A stretch of 43,219 nt of DNA from Tessaracoccus bendigoensis DSM 12906 (GCF_900141915.1 NZ_FQZG01000031.1:1-43219), one strand, 5' to 3'; counted from the first letter of the stretch, positions 14,567-25,503 are shown. A program made the numbers and translations. Notes: generated by a model not told the origin, from the sequence alone.

Positions 14567-15647
14567 GCTCGTAGAACCTGAAGAAGCTGAAGTCCTCGAT
14601 GGGAAGGACTCGGGGCTCACCGAAGCCGGCCCGGTCGGCATATCGGGTGAGGGTGGAAGGCCGCAGCACGGTTCCGGTGCCGGCCGACGGCGTGTCCGAC
14701 GACATGCCGTCGGGCAGACACACGAAAAGCGAAGCAGCGTACATGAACCGGTCGAGTTCGTTCGCCGGGCCGTCGAATTCGTAGCTGACGGCCTCATCCA
14801 TCACGACCAGCCGACCGCCCGGGGCAAGCGACTCGCGGATGGCGGAGAGGACGGAGACGGGGTCCGACATGTCGTGTAGGCACTCGAACGCGAAGGCCAG
14901 GTCGAACGGTCCGTGGGCAGGCGCCGTGGTGCCGTCGGCGGTCACGAAGGTGGTCTGGTCGGTGACCGCGAGCGCCGCCGCATTGGCTTTGGCCATGACG
15001 ACAGATTCGGCGTCGGGGTCGATCCCGACAAACGTCGCCCCTGGGTAAGCGCGAGCCAGAGCGATCGTCGACCAGCCGCCGCCGCAGCCGACGTCCAGCA
15101 CTCGCGCGCCAGGTCGCCCAAGTGGTCGGTGGAGATCTGCGACGCGGGCAAGGGCAGGGGCCAACCGGGTGTCGAACCACGGTCGGTTGAGGGCTGACTG
15201 GGATTCGCGTGCGTCGGCGCCGAGCCGTGCCCAACTCACCCCGCCACCGTGGCGGTACGCATCAAGGAGTTCGGGCAGGTGGCGGAAGGAGGCGGCGAAC
15301 ATCCGTGGCAAGGCCCCAAGGTAGGCCAGGCTGGTGTGATTCAGCAGTACCTCGGCCGGGCCGGCGGGCAGGGTGAATGTCACCGGCGCCGATGCTGTGT
15401 CGGCTTCGAGGATGCCGTAGGCGGATTGCATCTCGAGCCATTCGCGGGCGTAGCGGGCGTTCGTGCCGGTGCGACGGGCCAACTGGTCTGCGGTGGACGC
15501 CGGATGTGCAGCCAGATCGGCGTACCAGCCGAGCCGATCGCCCAAGTAGGCGCTCATCAGTTCTGCTGTGGCCAGGGCCGAGGAGAAGAACCGTTCGAGG
15601 AAGGCTTCGGCGGTTGGGGCGGTCAAGGATTGGGTGGATGTGCTCAT
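14553..15647 (-). CDS. Class I SAM-dependent methyltransferase
   Basis: A 364-residue protein. An N-terminal helical, winged-helix-like segment (ASTADQLARRTGTNARYAREWLEM, about 50-75) resembles that of O-methyltransferases. A Rossmann SAM-binding core follows: motif I VLDVGCGGGWST at about 182-193, the acidic end of strand 2 in FVGIDPDAES (about 206-215), FDLAFAFECLHD and the post-core LAPGGRLVVMDEA. The product should be soluble. Its gene overlaps the end of the AfsR-like regulator tail to tail by 14 bases, and it follows the GH89 gene on the same strand with a strong hairpin between, so it probably has its own promoter. Substrate unknown. The N-terminal domain favours a small-molecule acceptor over rRNA, but that is inference. 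Confidence 0.85.
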   Translation of the reverse strand: MSTSTQSLTAPTAEAFLERFFSSALATAELMSAYLGDRLGWYADLAAHPASTADQLARRTGTNARYAREWLEMQSAYGILEADTASAPVTFTLPAGPAEVLLNHTSLAYLGALPRMFAASFRHLPELLDAYRHGGGVSWARLGADARESQSALNRPWFDTRLAPALARVADLHRPLGRPGARVLDVGCGGGWSTIALARAYPGATFVGIDPDAESVVMAKANAAALAVTDQTTFVTADGTTAPAHGPFDLAFAFECLHDMSDPVSVLSAIRESLAPGGRLVVMDEAVSYEFDGPANELDRFMYAASLFVCLPDGMSSDTPSAGTGTVLRPSTLTRYADRAGFGEPRVLPIEDFSFFRFYELIPR

Positions 15648-15718
15648 GCAGCATGTTCAGCCCGGGGCCTCTCACACCGCTCTCACGCCCTTCTCGGGCC
15701 GGGTGGCGAGCCCGACCT

Positions 15719-15749
15719 GCGGTCCGCTGGGACAGCGGCAGCGGACCGC
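15719..15749 (-). terminator. Hairpin after the GH89 gene
   Basis: GCGGTCCGCTG and CAGCGGACCGC form a perfect 11-bp stem with a 9-base loop, 13 bases beyond the GH89 stop. A second, weaker TCGGGC/GCCCGA hairpin lies just beyond. There is no T-run, so if it terminates it does so by structure or with Rho. Confidence 0.6.
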
Positions 15750-15761
15750 GGGCGTCATGCT

Positions 15762-18700
15762 TCAGCTGAACATCACCAGGTTGTTGAACACGAAGGTGCG
15801 CTGGGTTCGGAACCGGCCGTCGCTCCCGAGGCTCACCACGTCCGCCTCGGCGTAGCTGCGGCAGCCGTTGCGGCCGGTCGCGGCGGTGTCGCACTCGGTG
15901 TACCACCGGCGGCCGTCTTCGGCCTTCCAAGCGCCCGGGCGGCCAAGTGGGTTGGTTGCCCACTGCGTACGCTTCATCAAGGGCAGGTACGTCAGGTTGT
16001 TGAACGCCCACCCCTGCCTGACGACATAGCTCCCTGAGCGGTCCTTCACGATCGTGGTGGCCCAGATGTCGGTGCGGCAGCGGGTCGTCTGCGAGTAGGG
16101 CTGGCAGGTGGTCGTCCACAACCGTCCGCCCACCTGGTGCACCCCAGGCAGCGTGTAGGGCGCCGACGGCTGCCAACCACCGGTCGTCGGTGTGGGCGTG
16201 GGTGTCGGCGTGTGCGTCGCGGTCGGAGTGGGCGTGGGTGTCGCGGTCGGGGTCGGTGTGGGTGTCGCGGTTGGCGTCGGTGTCTCGGCGGGCGTGGGCG
16301 TGGGCGTCGGGGTGGGTGTCGGCCCGACCTCTGGGCAGACGACCTTCGCGTCTGCCCAGTCGGCACGGTCCCACCAGTTGGCCGAAGCACCAGGATTCCG
16401 CGGATCCGACTCGGCCGGATCGACCTCCAGCATCAGGTCTTTCACGCCGCTGACATCAACCGCGACGTCGACCGGGGTCAGCTGGTACAGGATCGGCGAC
16501 TCGTAGAGCACGACGCCGTCGCCCCACACCCGGAAGATCACCGACGGCAGCTTGCCCGCAGCCGACATGGTGTCGTCGATCCCGACGGTGGCGGTGAACG
16601 TCGAGCACCGGTCGTCCAGAGCGAACGAAACGGAACCGGGGGTCTGCATCCCGAGGCCCTTGGCGTAGGTGACGCCGTCGATCCTGATCGGTTCAGGGGT
16701 GGCGGAGGAGCCGTCGCCCACCTCGGTGTCGCGTCGCGTGGGGAAAAGGCCGACGAACTCGTCCAGGAATGGAAGGTCGCTCAGGAAATGCTCACCAGCG
16801 CCGGGTGACGGTGGTCTGACGACCTCGTATGCCTGTGCGACGCGCGCGGGTACCTTCGCGGCGACCGTGCTCGAAAGGCCGCTTGGCGTGGAGGCGATCC
16901 CCACCCGGCCTTCGGAGGCCAGCCAGGGCTGGGCATCGTCGTACCAGTTGAAGCTCTGTGAGGGGGCACCCTCCAGTTGCGCCAACCTCGCTGAAAGGAA
17001 CTTCTCCCAACGCGGCTTGTAGAACGACCCGACCAGGCCCTGAATCTCTCGGCCCGCGTAGTTCCCCAGACCGTTGTTGTAACCGTCCCGGTGCCCCCAT
17101 ACGGTCAGCAGGGTGCGTTCCGAGCGCTCCAGGGCCGCCTTCTCCTGTGGCGTTGCGCCGAGGGCCGAGGCGTCGTCGAGCAGCGGGCCGAGCAGAGAAC
17201 CCGACTGGGTCCCTGCAAGCTCGTCAAGCAAGTCAAGGTTTGCGAGGAACTGTGTCATGTAGCCCTCGAACCGCACCGCATCGCCCGAGTCGAATGCGGC
17301 GCGCAGCTTCGGAAGGAGAACCCGCCCGGTGTTGGAGAGCGCCTGGCGTGAAACGTCCATCACGTCGTACTGGTAGGCGGCGTTCGATCCCAACTCGTCG
17401 GCGGCGCTGAGCAGCGGTTCGACGGCGGTGGCGAACTCGGCCATGTCGTAGGCCGGGGAGGTGGGGGACCACGCCGATGAGGTATTGGCCGTCAGTGACG
17501 GGTCGGCCGCGTAGACGCTGTCGTGTGCCTCGGCGAAGCCGGGATTGTCGGGGAGCGTGTAGGCCGTCGCCCCGATCGTCTGCCACGCCTCGATCACTGC
17601 GTCGTTCCGGACGCCGTAGCGCCGCACGGTCCAGTCGGCCCACCACTGATCAAGGTCGACCGGCCCGTCCTCCCAGGCCAGGCCGGCGAAGAAGTCCAGG
17701 GCCGCCCCGTTGTTGTTGCCGCCTTCCGGCATCGCGGCGATGCCGTCGACCTTCGAGCCATCCTTGTCGCGCCACTGGAAGAAGCGTTCATTCCAGGTCG
17801 TCATCTCGGAACCCATGGTGGTGTCGCCGCCGTAGTTCCAGATCGTCCCGAACGCGTAGGGCACGCTGGACCAGTCGACCTCGCGGTTCCGGTCGGCGGA
17901 GGTGCGGTCGGAGAGGCCGTCCACGATGAAGGTGGTGGCCGGGTCCGCCGCGGCCGCGACATCGGCTGGCGGATTCTCCTGCCAGCCAAGCAGGACCCAG
18001 ACCGCTCCAGGGTTCGCATTCTGCAGCGCCGCCTCGATCGCTCTGGTGGCGTTGGGGACGTTGACGTTGCCGCGCACCCCGCCCTCGTGCAGCACATCCA
18101 TCTTGTACCGGTCGCTGGCCCCCAGCCGTGCGGCGCTCGCCTCATAGAATGCCTCGGCGACGCTCGGGAAAATGGGGGAGTTGGGATCGAGCCAGTCGGA
18201 ACGGGTGAACCCGACCCAGCCTCCCTGGGCGACGACGTTGTTGCCAGGATGTCGAGTGCCGAATCCGACTGGCACGGTGCCGAAGTATCCCGGAAGGACC
18301 GGGTTCATGTTCAGCTCGCGCATCCGGTCGGCGATCTGGCGCCCCAGCGCCGCCCTCGCCTCGATCGTGGCCTCGCTGATGCCTGCGGGGAAACCCGACA
18401 TGTTCTGCAACAGCCACCACGGTTGATGCGACGGTGTCGGCGTCCATGCGGTCAACTCGGCCTTGGAATAGCCGAACTGTTGGAGCACATCGAAGTAGAC
18501 GGCCTCGGTGCCCACCGGCATGAACACCTCGTTGAAGCCCAGCGCCGCCAACTCGTCGATGAGTTGCTCCCAGTCCGCGAAGTCGCGGTACGGGTTGGTG
18601 TAGCCGTCCTCGGTGTCGTTGCCGTAGAAGCGGTGCGTCACCTCGGCCTCATCCGAGATGAGTTGTTGAGGGAGTGGGAAATCCGCCGTGGGGTCAACAT

Positions 18701-19076
18701 TTCGGACGGTGTAGGAGAGCGACTGCCCGACCGATCCGAGGTACGCGTTGAGGCCCTTGGCCGCAGTGGCCGCAGTCGTCGCGGTGATCAGCACGTGCTC
18801 GTTCCGGGAGGCCACCTCGAATCGGTCGATGCCGTCGGTGGCGGGGCGGATCGCCACATCGAAGCGCCCGGCCGCGGTCGTCATGATCCGATCAACGGCC
18901 GCCTCAGCGGCGGCTTCGGCAGCGGCGACGTCGAAGGGTGCGGTCACAGGGGTCTGCCAGTCGGCGACCGGTGCGATGCCCGTGTCCGCCTTGGCGGTCG
19001 GCATCAGGTTCAGGAACGTGGCGGTGAGCGCGAGGACGGTGAAACCGACCAGCAGGCGTCTCGGGTTGGGGTGCAT
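15762..19076 (-). CDS. Secreted GH89 alpha-N-acetylglucosaminidase with NPCBM and duplicated C-terminal module
   Basis: An 1104-residue secreted enzyme expected to remove terminal alpha-linked N-acetylglucosamine from host glycans such as mucin or heparan-type chains. A signal peptide (1-30; cleavage after AKA) precedes a GH89 region of about 720 residues. Its landmarks are HQPWWLLQNMSGFP, PVLPGYFGTVP, LHEGG (candidate acid/base Glu near 331), WVLLGWQENPP, MPEGGNNN (candidate nucleophile Glu near 450), WTVRRYGV and YKPRWEKFLSARL. An NPCBM-like carbohydrate-binding domain (about 765-910), a Pro-Thr repeat linker (913-962) and a C-terminal module made of two similar 50-residue halves (983-1032 and 1054-1104) follow. 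The start is the ATG with GGAGG about 10 bases upstream; an in-frame extension to 19157 lacks this. There is no sorting motif, so the C-terminal module may anchor it to the wall or substrate. Confidence 0.9.
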   Translation of the reverse strand: MHPNPRRLLVGFTVLALTATFLNLMPTAKADTGIAPVADWQTPVTAPFDVAAAEAAAEAAVDRIMTTAAGRFDVAIRPATDGIDRFEVASRNEHVLITATTAATAAKGLNAYLGSVGQSLSYTVRNVDPTADFPLPQQLISDEAEVTHRFYGNDTEDGYTNPYRDFADWEQLIDELAALGFNEVFMPVGTEAVYFDVLQQFGYSKAELTAWTPTPSHQPWWLLQNMSGFPAGISEATIEARAALGRQIADRMRELNMNPVLPGYFGTVPVGFGTRHPGNNVVAQGGWVGFTRSDWLDPNSPIFPSVAEAFYEASAARLGASDRYKMDVLHEGGVRGNVNVPNATRAIEAALQNANPGAVWVLLGWQENPPADVAAAADPATTFIVDGLSDRTSADRNREVDWSSVPYAFGTIWNYGGDTTMGSEMTTWNERFFQWRDKDGSKVDGIAAMPEGGNNNGAALDFFAGLAWEDGPVDLDQWWADWTVRRYGVRNDAVIEAWQTIGATAYTLPDNPGFAEAHDSVYAADPSLTANTSSAWSPTSPAYDMAEFATAVEPLLSAADELGSNAAYQYDVMDVSRQALSNTGRVLLPKLRAAFDSGDAVRFEGYMTQFLANLDLLDELAGTQSGSLLGPLLDDASALGATPQEKAALERSERTLLTVWGHRDGYNNGLGNYAGREIQGLVGSFYKPRWEKFLSARLAQLEGAPSQSFNWYDDAQPWLASEGRVGIASTPSGLSSTVAAKVPARVAQAYEVVRPPSPGAGEHFLSDLPFLDEFVGLFPTRRDTEVGDGSSATPEPIRIDGVTYAKGLGMQTPGSVSFALDDRCSTFTATVGIDDTMSAAGKLPSVIFRVWGDGVVLYESPILYQLTPVDVAVDVSGVKDLMLEVDPAESDPRNPGASANWWDRADWADAKVVCPEVGPTPTPTPTPTPAETPTPTATPTPTPTATPTPTPTATHTPTPTPTPTTGGWQPSAPYTLPGVHQVGGRLWTTTCQPYSQTTRCRTDIWATTIVKDRSGSYVVRQGWAFNNLTYLPLMKRTQWATNPLGRPGAWKAEDGRRWYTECDTAATGRNGCRSYAEADVVSLGSDGRFRTQRTFVFNNLVMFS

Positions 19077-19190
19077 TCGGGCGAACCTCCGTTGGCGTCT
19101 CGTGCTGGCAGTCAACCACCCACGTCGGACAACCGGCACGGGCCTTGGCCGATTCACTCACGAGTTTTGCTTGGCGCCCCTGGCGGTCGG

Positions 19191-19535
19191 TCAGCCCCAC
19201 CCGAGGGAATGCAGTTGCTCCTCATCGATGCCGTGGTAGTGCCCGAGTTCATGCACCAGCGTGATCCAGATCTCGTCGTAGAGCTCTTCCTCATCGGCGC
19301 ACATCCGGGTCAGCGGACCTTGGAACAGCACGATCCGATCGGGTAACTGGCCGAACCCGTACTCGTCGCGGTCGGTCAGTGCGGTGCCGTCGTAGACGCC
19401 GAGCATGTCCGTTCCGTCCTCGGGCTCGTCTTCGATCACGAAGATCAGGTTGTCGAGACCGGCCAGGAGTTGCTCAGGCAACTGATCCAGCGCCTCCTCG
19501 ACGAGGAGTTCGAACGCATCGGCTGTAATGTCCAT
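19191..19535 (-). CDS. Zincin-like metallopeptidase (MMP_TTHA0227 family)
   Basis: A small 114-residue protein of the PF06262-type zincin-like family. The metal-binding helix HELGHYHGID at residues 95-104 is complete, followed by a conserved EEQLHSLGW tail. The N-terminal half is acidic and begins FELLVEEALDQLPEQL, typical of the family. No signal peptide, so probably cytoplasmic. Members are widespread in actinobacteria but their substrates are not established. It sits on the minus strand 114 bases before the GH89 gene and divergent from the rpsP operon, whose promoter region separates them. Confidence 0.85.
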   Translation of the reverse strand: MDITADAFELLVEEALDQLPEQLLAGLDNLIFVIEDEPEDGTDMLGVYDGTALTDRDEYGFGQLPDRIVLFQGPLTRMCADEEELYDEIWITLVHELGHYHGIDEEQLHSLGWG

Positions 19536-19568
19536 CGCGGCCAGCCTACCGGTGTGTCGTCGGACTGT

Positions 19569-19597
19569 TTGGGGTCTGGGGGGCTCTCTGGCACAAT
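19569..19597 (+). promoter_or_regulatory. Candidate promoter of the rpsP operon
   Basis: TTGGGG (19569-19574) and CACAAT (19592-19597) are separated by 17 bases and would give a 5' leader of about 135 bases before rpsP. The leader is GC-rich with no structure that I can assign to a known family. Confidence 0.45.
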
Positions 19598-19740
19598 GTC
19601 AGATGCACCTTCTTCGTCTGTGCCCTCTCACGCGGGCGGAGAGGCCCCTAGGTTTGCGCCGAGTGTGCCCCACACGCAACGCGCGTCCGTCCAACTCGTC
19701 TGCCCAGCAGACACCTTGAGTAACAGGAGAAACCACACTC

Positions 19741-20193
19741 GTGGCAACCAAGATTCGTCTGAAGCGTCTCGGCAAGATTCGCTCGCCCCACTACCGCATC
19801 ATCGTCATCGACTCGCGCGCCAAGCGCGACGGTCAGGCCATCGAAGAGATCGGCCTGTACCACCCGAAGAACGATCCCAGCGTCATTCGCGTCGACTCTG
19901 AGCGCGCCCAGTACTGGCTCTCAGTCGGTGCGCAGCCGACCGAGGCCGTCGTGGCGATCCTCAAGCGCTCCGGCGACTGGCAGAAGTTCACCGGTGACAC
20001 CACCGCCTCCGGTATCGACCCGCAGCCTGAGCCCCGCGACCGCGAGGCAGCTTTCGCCGCAGCCTTGGCCGAGGATGCGGGCGCGACCGCCCCGGCCATC
20101 TCCAAGGCCAAGAAGAAGGCCGACGAGGACGCTGCCAAGAAGGCCGCCGAGGCTGTGGCCCCGGCCGCCGAGGCACCTGCCGAAGAGGCCTGA
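19741..20193 (+). CDS. rpsP: 30S ribosomal protein bS16
   Basis: Ribosomal protein of the 30S body, 150 residues. The S16 core is residues 1-85 ([61 protein letters not shown]). The C-terminal about 60 residues are an Ala/Lys/Glu-rich extension, common in actinobacterial S16 and absent from E. coli. The start is GTG with AGGAGA about 9 bases upstream. It leads the rpsP-khpA pair, which is followed by rimM-trmD. Confidence 0.98.
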   Translation: MATKIRLKRLGKIRSPHYRIIVIDSRAKRDGQAIEEIGLYHPKNDPSVIRVDSERAQYWLSVGAQPTEAVVAILKRSGDWQKFTGDTTASGIDPQPEPRDREAAFAAALAEDAGATAPAISKAKKKADEDAAKKAAEAVAPAAEAPAEEA

Positions 20194-20195
20194 GC

Positions 20196-20444
20196 GTGCT
20201 GGCAGACGCGCTGGAGCACCTCGTGGCCGGTATCGTCTCAAACCCCGATGACGTGACCGTCAAGGAGAAGGACCTGCGTCGCGGGCGCCTTCTTGAGGTG
20301 CGCGTACACCCCGACGACGTCGGGAAGGTGATCGGGCGCCAAGGGCGTACCGCGCAGGCGCTGCGTACCGTGATCGGGGCGCTGGCAGGTAAGGAAAGTG
20401 TCCGGGTCGACTTCGTGGACGTCGATCGCCCCGGCCGCCGCTGA
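20196..20444 (+). CDS. khpA: KH-domain RNA-binding protein KhpA (YlqC-like)
   Basis: An 82-residue single-KH-domain protein. The RNA-binding loop GRQG is at residues 47-50 within VGKVIGRQGRTAQALRTVI. In other bacteria the KhpA/KhpB pair binds many RNAs and affects cell division and sRNA function. The GTG start is 2 bases after the rpsP stop, with the ribosome site inside the rpsP 3' end (GAAGAGG), so translational coupling is likely. Length and position between rpsP and rimM are those usual for the family. Confidence 0.94.
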   Translation: MLADALEHLVAGIVSNPDDVTVKEKDLRRGRLLEVRVHPDDVGKVIGRQGRTAQALRTVIGALAGKESVRVDFVDVDRPGRR

Positions 20445-20452
20445 GCCGAACG

Positions 20453-20495
20453 AATCGCCGGTTGAGGAGCCGTGAGCCCTCAACCGGCGATTTTT
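20453..20495 (+). terminator. Strong intrinsic terminator between khpA and rimM
   Basis: A perfect 15-bp stem (AATCGCCGGTTGAGG with CCTCAACCGGCGATT, 10-base loop) ends in TTTTT. It starts 9 bases after the khpA stop and ends 28 bases before rimM. It should end most rpsP-khpA transcripts, so rimM-trmD depend on read-through or their own promoter. Confidence 0.9.
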
Positions 20496-20523
20496 CATTG
20501 CACGAAGCAACAGAAGGTAACCG

Positions 20524-21045
20524 ATGGGTGAAATGGTCGAGGTGACGGTCGGCAGGATCGGGCGCGGGCACGGCATCAAGGGTGAGGTGATGATCGAGCT
20601 GCGCACGGACGAGCCGGCCAGGCGGTTCCAGCCTGGTGTGAAGCTCGCGCTGGGAACCGGTCTGCGCTCCGTCGAGATCGCGACCACTCGATGGCACCGG
20701 GGCCGACTGGTCGTCACGCTGGTCGGCTACCCCGACCGCACCGCCGTCGATGCCCTGACAGGAGAATGGCTCAGCCTCCGGGTTCCGGCCGACGAGCTTC
20801 CGAGTGAGCCCGAGGAGTACTTCGATCGGCAACTGGTCGGGCTCGGGGTACTCGATCATGCCGGGGGTCGGGTCGGCACGGTGGCCGAGGTGCTGCACAT
20901 GCCGGCCCAGGATCTCCTGCGCGTCGACGTGGGCGGTGACGATCGGCTGATCCCGTTTGTCTCCGCGCTCGTGCCTCGGGTCGATCTTGGCGCTGGAGTC
21001 ATCCAACTGGCCGATGTTCCCGGCCTGCTGGAGGACGAAGAATGA
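20524..21045 (+). CDS. rimM: 16S rRNA processing factor RimM
   Basis: Ribosome maturation factor for the 30S head, 173 residues, which interacts with uS19. The N-terminal RimM domain opens [18 protein letters not shown]. The PRC-barrel-like C-terminal half contains [24 protein letters not shown] and [19 protein letters not shown] lies upstream of the ATG. The stop overlaps trmD's ATG as ATGA, the usual coupling of these two genes. Upstream it is cut off from khpA by a strong terminator. Confidence 0.96.
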   Translation: MGEMVEVTVGRIGRGHGIKGEVMIELRTDEPARRFQPGVKLALGTGLRSVEIATTRWHRGRLVVTLVGYPDRTAVDALTGEWLSLRVPADELPSEPEEYFDRQLVGLGVLDHAGGRVGTVAEVLHMPAQDLLRVDVGGDDRLIPFVSALVPRVDLGAGVIQLADVPGLLEDEE

Positions 21046-21749
21046 GGCTTGAATTCGTCACGATCTTTCCGGACTACTTCGCGCCTCTCCAGTTGAGCCT
21101 CGTGGGGAAGGCGATCGCGGGGGGCACCGTCGAACTGGCCGTCCACGACCTGCGGGCCTGGACCCACGACAGGCATCACACCACCGATGACACCCCTTAC
21201 GGTGGGGGAGCAGGCATGGTGATGAAGCCAGAACCCTGGGGGGAGGCGCTGGACGCGCTGGAGGAGTCGTCTGTGCTCCCCATCACGGTGGTGGTGCCGA
21301 CGCCTGCTGGACGGCCATTCACCCAGTCACTGGCCTATGAACTCGCGGGTAAGGAACGGTTGGTTTTCGCCTGTGGTCGCTACGAGGGGATCGATCAACG
21401 GGTCATCGACCACTGCAGGCAACGCTACGAGGTGGTCGAGGTGAGCCTCGGCGACTACGTCCTCAACGGGGGAGAGGTCGCCGCGCTTGCGATCACCGAG
21501 GCGGTCGTCCGGCTCCTCCCCGGCGTGCTGGGCAATCCCGATTCGCTGCTTGAGGAATCGCACTCCTCTGGCAATGAGCAGTTGCTCGAGTACCCGAACT
21601 ACACGAAGCCCCCGGTGTGGCGTGGGCGTGAGGTGCCGGAGGTGCTGCTCAGCGGCAATCACGGCTTGATCGCCAAGTGGCGCAGGGAGCGCGCGTTGGA
21701 ACGAACGAGGAGTACCCGGCCCGACCTGTTGGACGGCGATTTTTCGTAA
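21042..21749 (+). CDS. trmD: tRNA (guanine-N1)-methyltransferase TrmD
   Basis: SPOUT-class methyltransferase that makes m1G37 in tRNAs with G36, preventing +1 frameshifts. It has 235 residues, the usual length. Family landmarks: [13 protein letters not shown] at the start, [30 protein letters not shown], and the knot motif [14 protein letters not shown], followed by [14 protein letters not shown]. The start overlaps rimM (ATGA). Unlike most actinobacteria, rplS does not follow directly: sdhCAB intervenes. No convincing terminator is seen in the 92 bases after the stop, only a weak CAACA/TGTTG pair. Confidence 0.97.
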   Translation: MRLEFVTIFPDYFAPLQLSLVGKAIAGGTVELAVHDLRAWTHDRHHTTDDTPYGGGAGMVMKPEPWGEALDALEESSVLPITVVVPTPAGRPFTQSLAYELAGKERLVFACGRYEGIDQRVIDHCRQRYEVVEVSLGDYVLNGGEVAALAITEAVVRLLPGVLGNPDSLLEESHSSGNEQLLEYPNYTKPPVWRGREVPEVLLSGNHGLIAKWRRERALERTRSTRPDLLDGDFS

Positions 21750-21829
21750 GTAACGCCGCGCGTAAATCGCCCAGTCAACACGCTGTTGAGCTAATCTGCC
21801 CCCTGCGCAAATTCGGGGCTTTCGTTGGC

Positions 21830-21835
21830 TAGAGT
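21830..21835 (+). promoter_or_regulatory. Candidate -10 element for leaderless sdhC
   Basis: TAGAGT lies 6 bases before the GTG at 21842, the same geometry as at ftsY and the SARP gene. No Shine-Dalgarno precedes sdhC. It suggests sdhCAB is transcribed on its own. Confidence 0.45.
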
Positions 21836-21841
21836 GAGCGC

Positions 21842-22548
21842 GTGGCAACAACACTCACCATTCATCAGCGAGCGTTGCGATCAACGGTCGTCAAGAAGGT
21901 CATCATGGCGGTGACCGGCTTGATCATGATCGCCTTCCTGCTCTTCCACATGTACGGCAACCTGAAAATGTTCGTTGGTTTCGAGGCCTTCGATCATTAC
22001 GCGCACTGGCTCAAGGGTGCGACCGAAGACGGCGGCATGCTGTACCCGATCATCATGCAGGGCCAGTTCATCTGGATCTTCAGATTCGTGATGGTGCTCG
22101 CGGTACTGCTGCACATCTGGTCGGCGTACACGCTGTCGCGCCAGAGCATCGCCGTGCGCGGGCCGAAGTATGTCAACGACAAGCGCCAGGCACAGACCTA
22201 CTCGGCGCGCACCATGCGCTGGGGCGGTGTGATCGTCCTCGCCTTCCTGATCTTCCACCTGATCCAGTTCACGATCGTGCCCGGGTCTTTCGGTGGGAAC
22301 GGCGCAGAACCGCACACCATGGTGCTCGTAGGCTTCCAGCAGTGGTGGATGGTCGCGCTCTACGCCGTCTGCATGGTGCTCGTCTGCATGCACATCCGGC
22401 ACGGCTTCTGGAGCGCGTTCACCACGCTCGGAGCCAACACCAGCCCCAACGCCCGTAAGTGGCTCAACTTCCTGGCGATCGTCGTGGCCGTTGCTCTGTT
22501 CGTGGGCTTCATGATCATGCCGGTTGCCGTCCTGTTTGGAGTTATCTC

Positions 22549-22552
<4 letters not shown>
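21842..22552 (+). CDS. sdhC: Succinate dehydrogenase/fumarate reductase cytochrome b558 subunit
   Basis: Membrane anchor of complex II, 236 residues, of the five-helix di-heme cytochrome b558 family (Bacillus/Wolinella type, usually menaquinone-linked). Hydrophobic helices lie near residues 19-40, 78-98, 125-147, 160-182 and 205-232. Candidate axial heme His residues are in [23 protein letters not shown] and CMHIRHG. It begins GTG at 21842 after a TAGAGT box. The stop overlaps sdhA as GTGA. In propionic bacteria this enzyme works as fumarate reductase during fermentation and as succinate dehydrogenase in respiration. Direction cannot be read from sequence. Confidence 0.95.
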
Positions 22553-24557
<2,005 letters not shown>

Positions 24558-24561
<4 letters not shown>

Positions 24562-25307
24562 AGCTCAAGCTACGTATCTGGCGTCAGACCGGCCCTGACG
24601 CCGCCGGCCGGATGGTCGAGTACGACCTGGACGGTGTGTCGGAGGACATGTCGTTCTTGGAGATGCTTGACCTCCTCAACGAGAACCTCACCGAGCGCAA
24701 CGAGGAACCGGTCGCGTTCGATCACGACTGTCGAGAGGGCATCTGCGGCATGTGTGGCGTTGTCATCAATGGCATCGCACACGGTGGTTCGGCCACGACC
24801 ACCTGCCAGCTGCACATGCGCTCGTTCTCGGACGGGGCGACGATCGACATCGAACCCTGGCACGCCGGTGCGTTCCCTGTGATCAAGGATCTCGCGGTTG
24901 ACCGCGGGGCCCTTGACCGGATCATCGCCGCTGGCGGCTTCATCTCGAGCAACACGGGCTCGGCTCCGGACGCCCATGCCACCCCAGCGCCTAAGCGCGA
25001 GGCGGACAAGGCATTCGACAACGCCACGTGCATCGGATGCGGTGCGTGCGTCGCCGCATGCCCGAACAGTTCCGCCATGCTGTTCACGGCCGCCAAGATC
25101 ACACACCTCGCGATGCTCCCGCAGGGCCAGCCCGAGCGCTACCGTCGCGTCAAGTCGATGGTCGCGCAGCACGACGAGGAAGGCTTCGGCAACTGCACCA
25201 ACATCGGTGAATGCGCCGCGGTCTGCCCGAAGGGTATCCCGCTTGAGTCCATCGCCCAGTTGAACCGTGACATGATCGCGTCGCTGTTCAAGGGTGACGG
25301 CAAGTAG
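24558..25307 (+). CDS. sdhB: Succinate dehydrogenase/fumarate reductase iron-sulfur subunit
   Basis: Electron-transfer subunit of complex II, 249 residues. The plant-ferredoxin-like [2Fe-2S] cysteines are C58, C63 and C66 (CREGICGMC) and C83. The two bacterial-type clusters sit in [12 protein letters not shown] (from about 158) and [14 protein letters not shown] (from about 213). The central segment [19 protein letters not shown] is typical of the menaquinone-linked branch. GTG at 24558 overlaps the sdhA stop. A strong intrinsic terminator follows 13 bases after the stop and closes the sdhCAB unit. Confidence 0.97.
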
Positions 25308-25320
25308 GCCACACGCAAGG

Positions 25321-25357
25321 AGGAGGGGCGGTGCTTCGGCACCGCCCCTCCTTTGTT
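25321..25357 (+). terminator. Intrinsic terminator of sdhCAB
   Basis: A perfect 14-bp stem (AGGAGGGGCGGTGC with GCACCGCCCCTCCT) is capped by a TTCG tetraloop and followed by TTGTT. It separates sdhCAB from rplS. Confidence 0.92.
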
Positions 25358-25390
25358 GCCGCTGGATTTCCTGCGACGGGTGGACTCTGC

Positions 25391-25503
25391 CATAATTGGA
25401 GGTCGTTGCCCGCACTTGGGTGACCCCGTCGCGAGCGGCTCCTGCCACAGGGGGATTGTCCGTTGATCGATGGGCCAGAACAACCCGCGGTGGCCTGTGG
25501 CAC
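25391..25503 (+). promoter_or_regulatory. Candidate rplS promoter and structured leader
   Basis: A CATAAT -10 box (25391-25396), with a weak TTCCTG 17 bases upstream, would give a leader of about 120 bases. The leader contains a perfect 9-bp inverted repeat, TGCCACAGG (25444-25452) and CCTGTGGCA (25495-25503), enclosing 42 bases. The right arm ends 18 bases before rplS, so this could be an autoregulatory ribosomal-protein leader. Not matched to a known family by eye. Confidence 0.45.

Noticed and set aside
16137-16808. Gly/Val/Arg-rich plus-strand frames across the Pro-Thr linker of the GH89 gene
   Set aside because: Antisense reading of a low-complexity repeat encoding PTPTPT; not genes. 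The repeat itself is a linker, not a CRISPR or satellite.
17523-19346. 607-codon plus-strand frame antisense to the GH89 gene
   Set aside because: Long only because of GC bias; composition is shadow-like and GH89 motifs fix the minus strand as coding.
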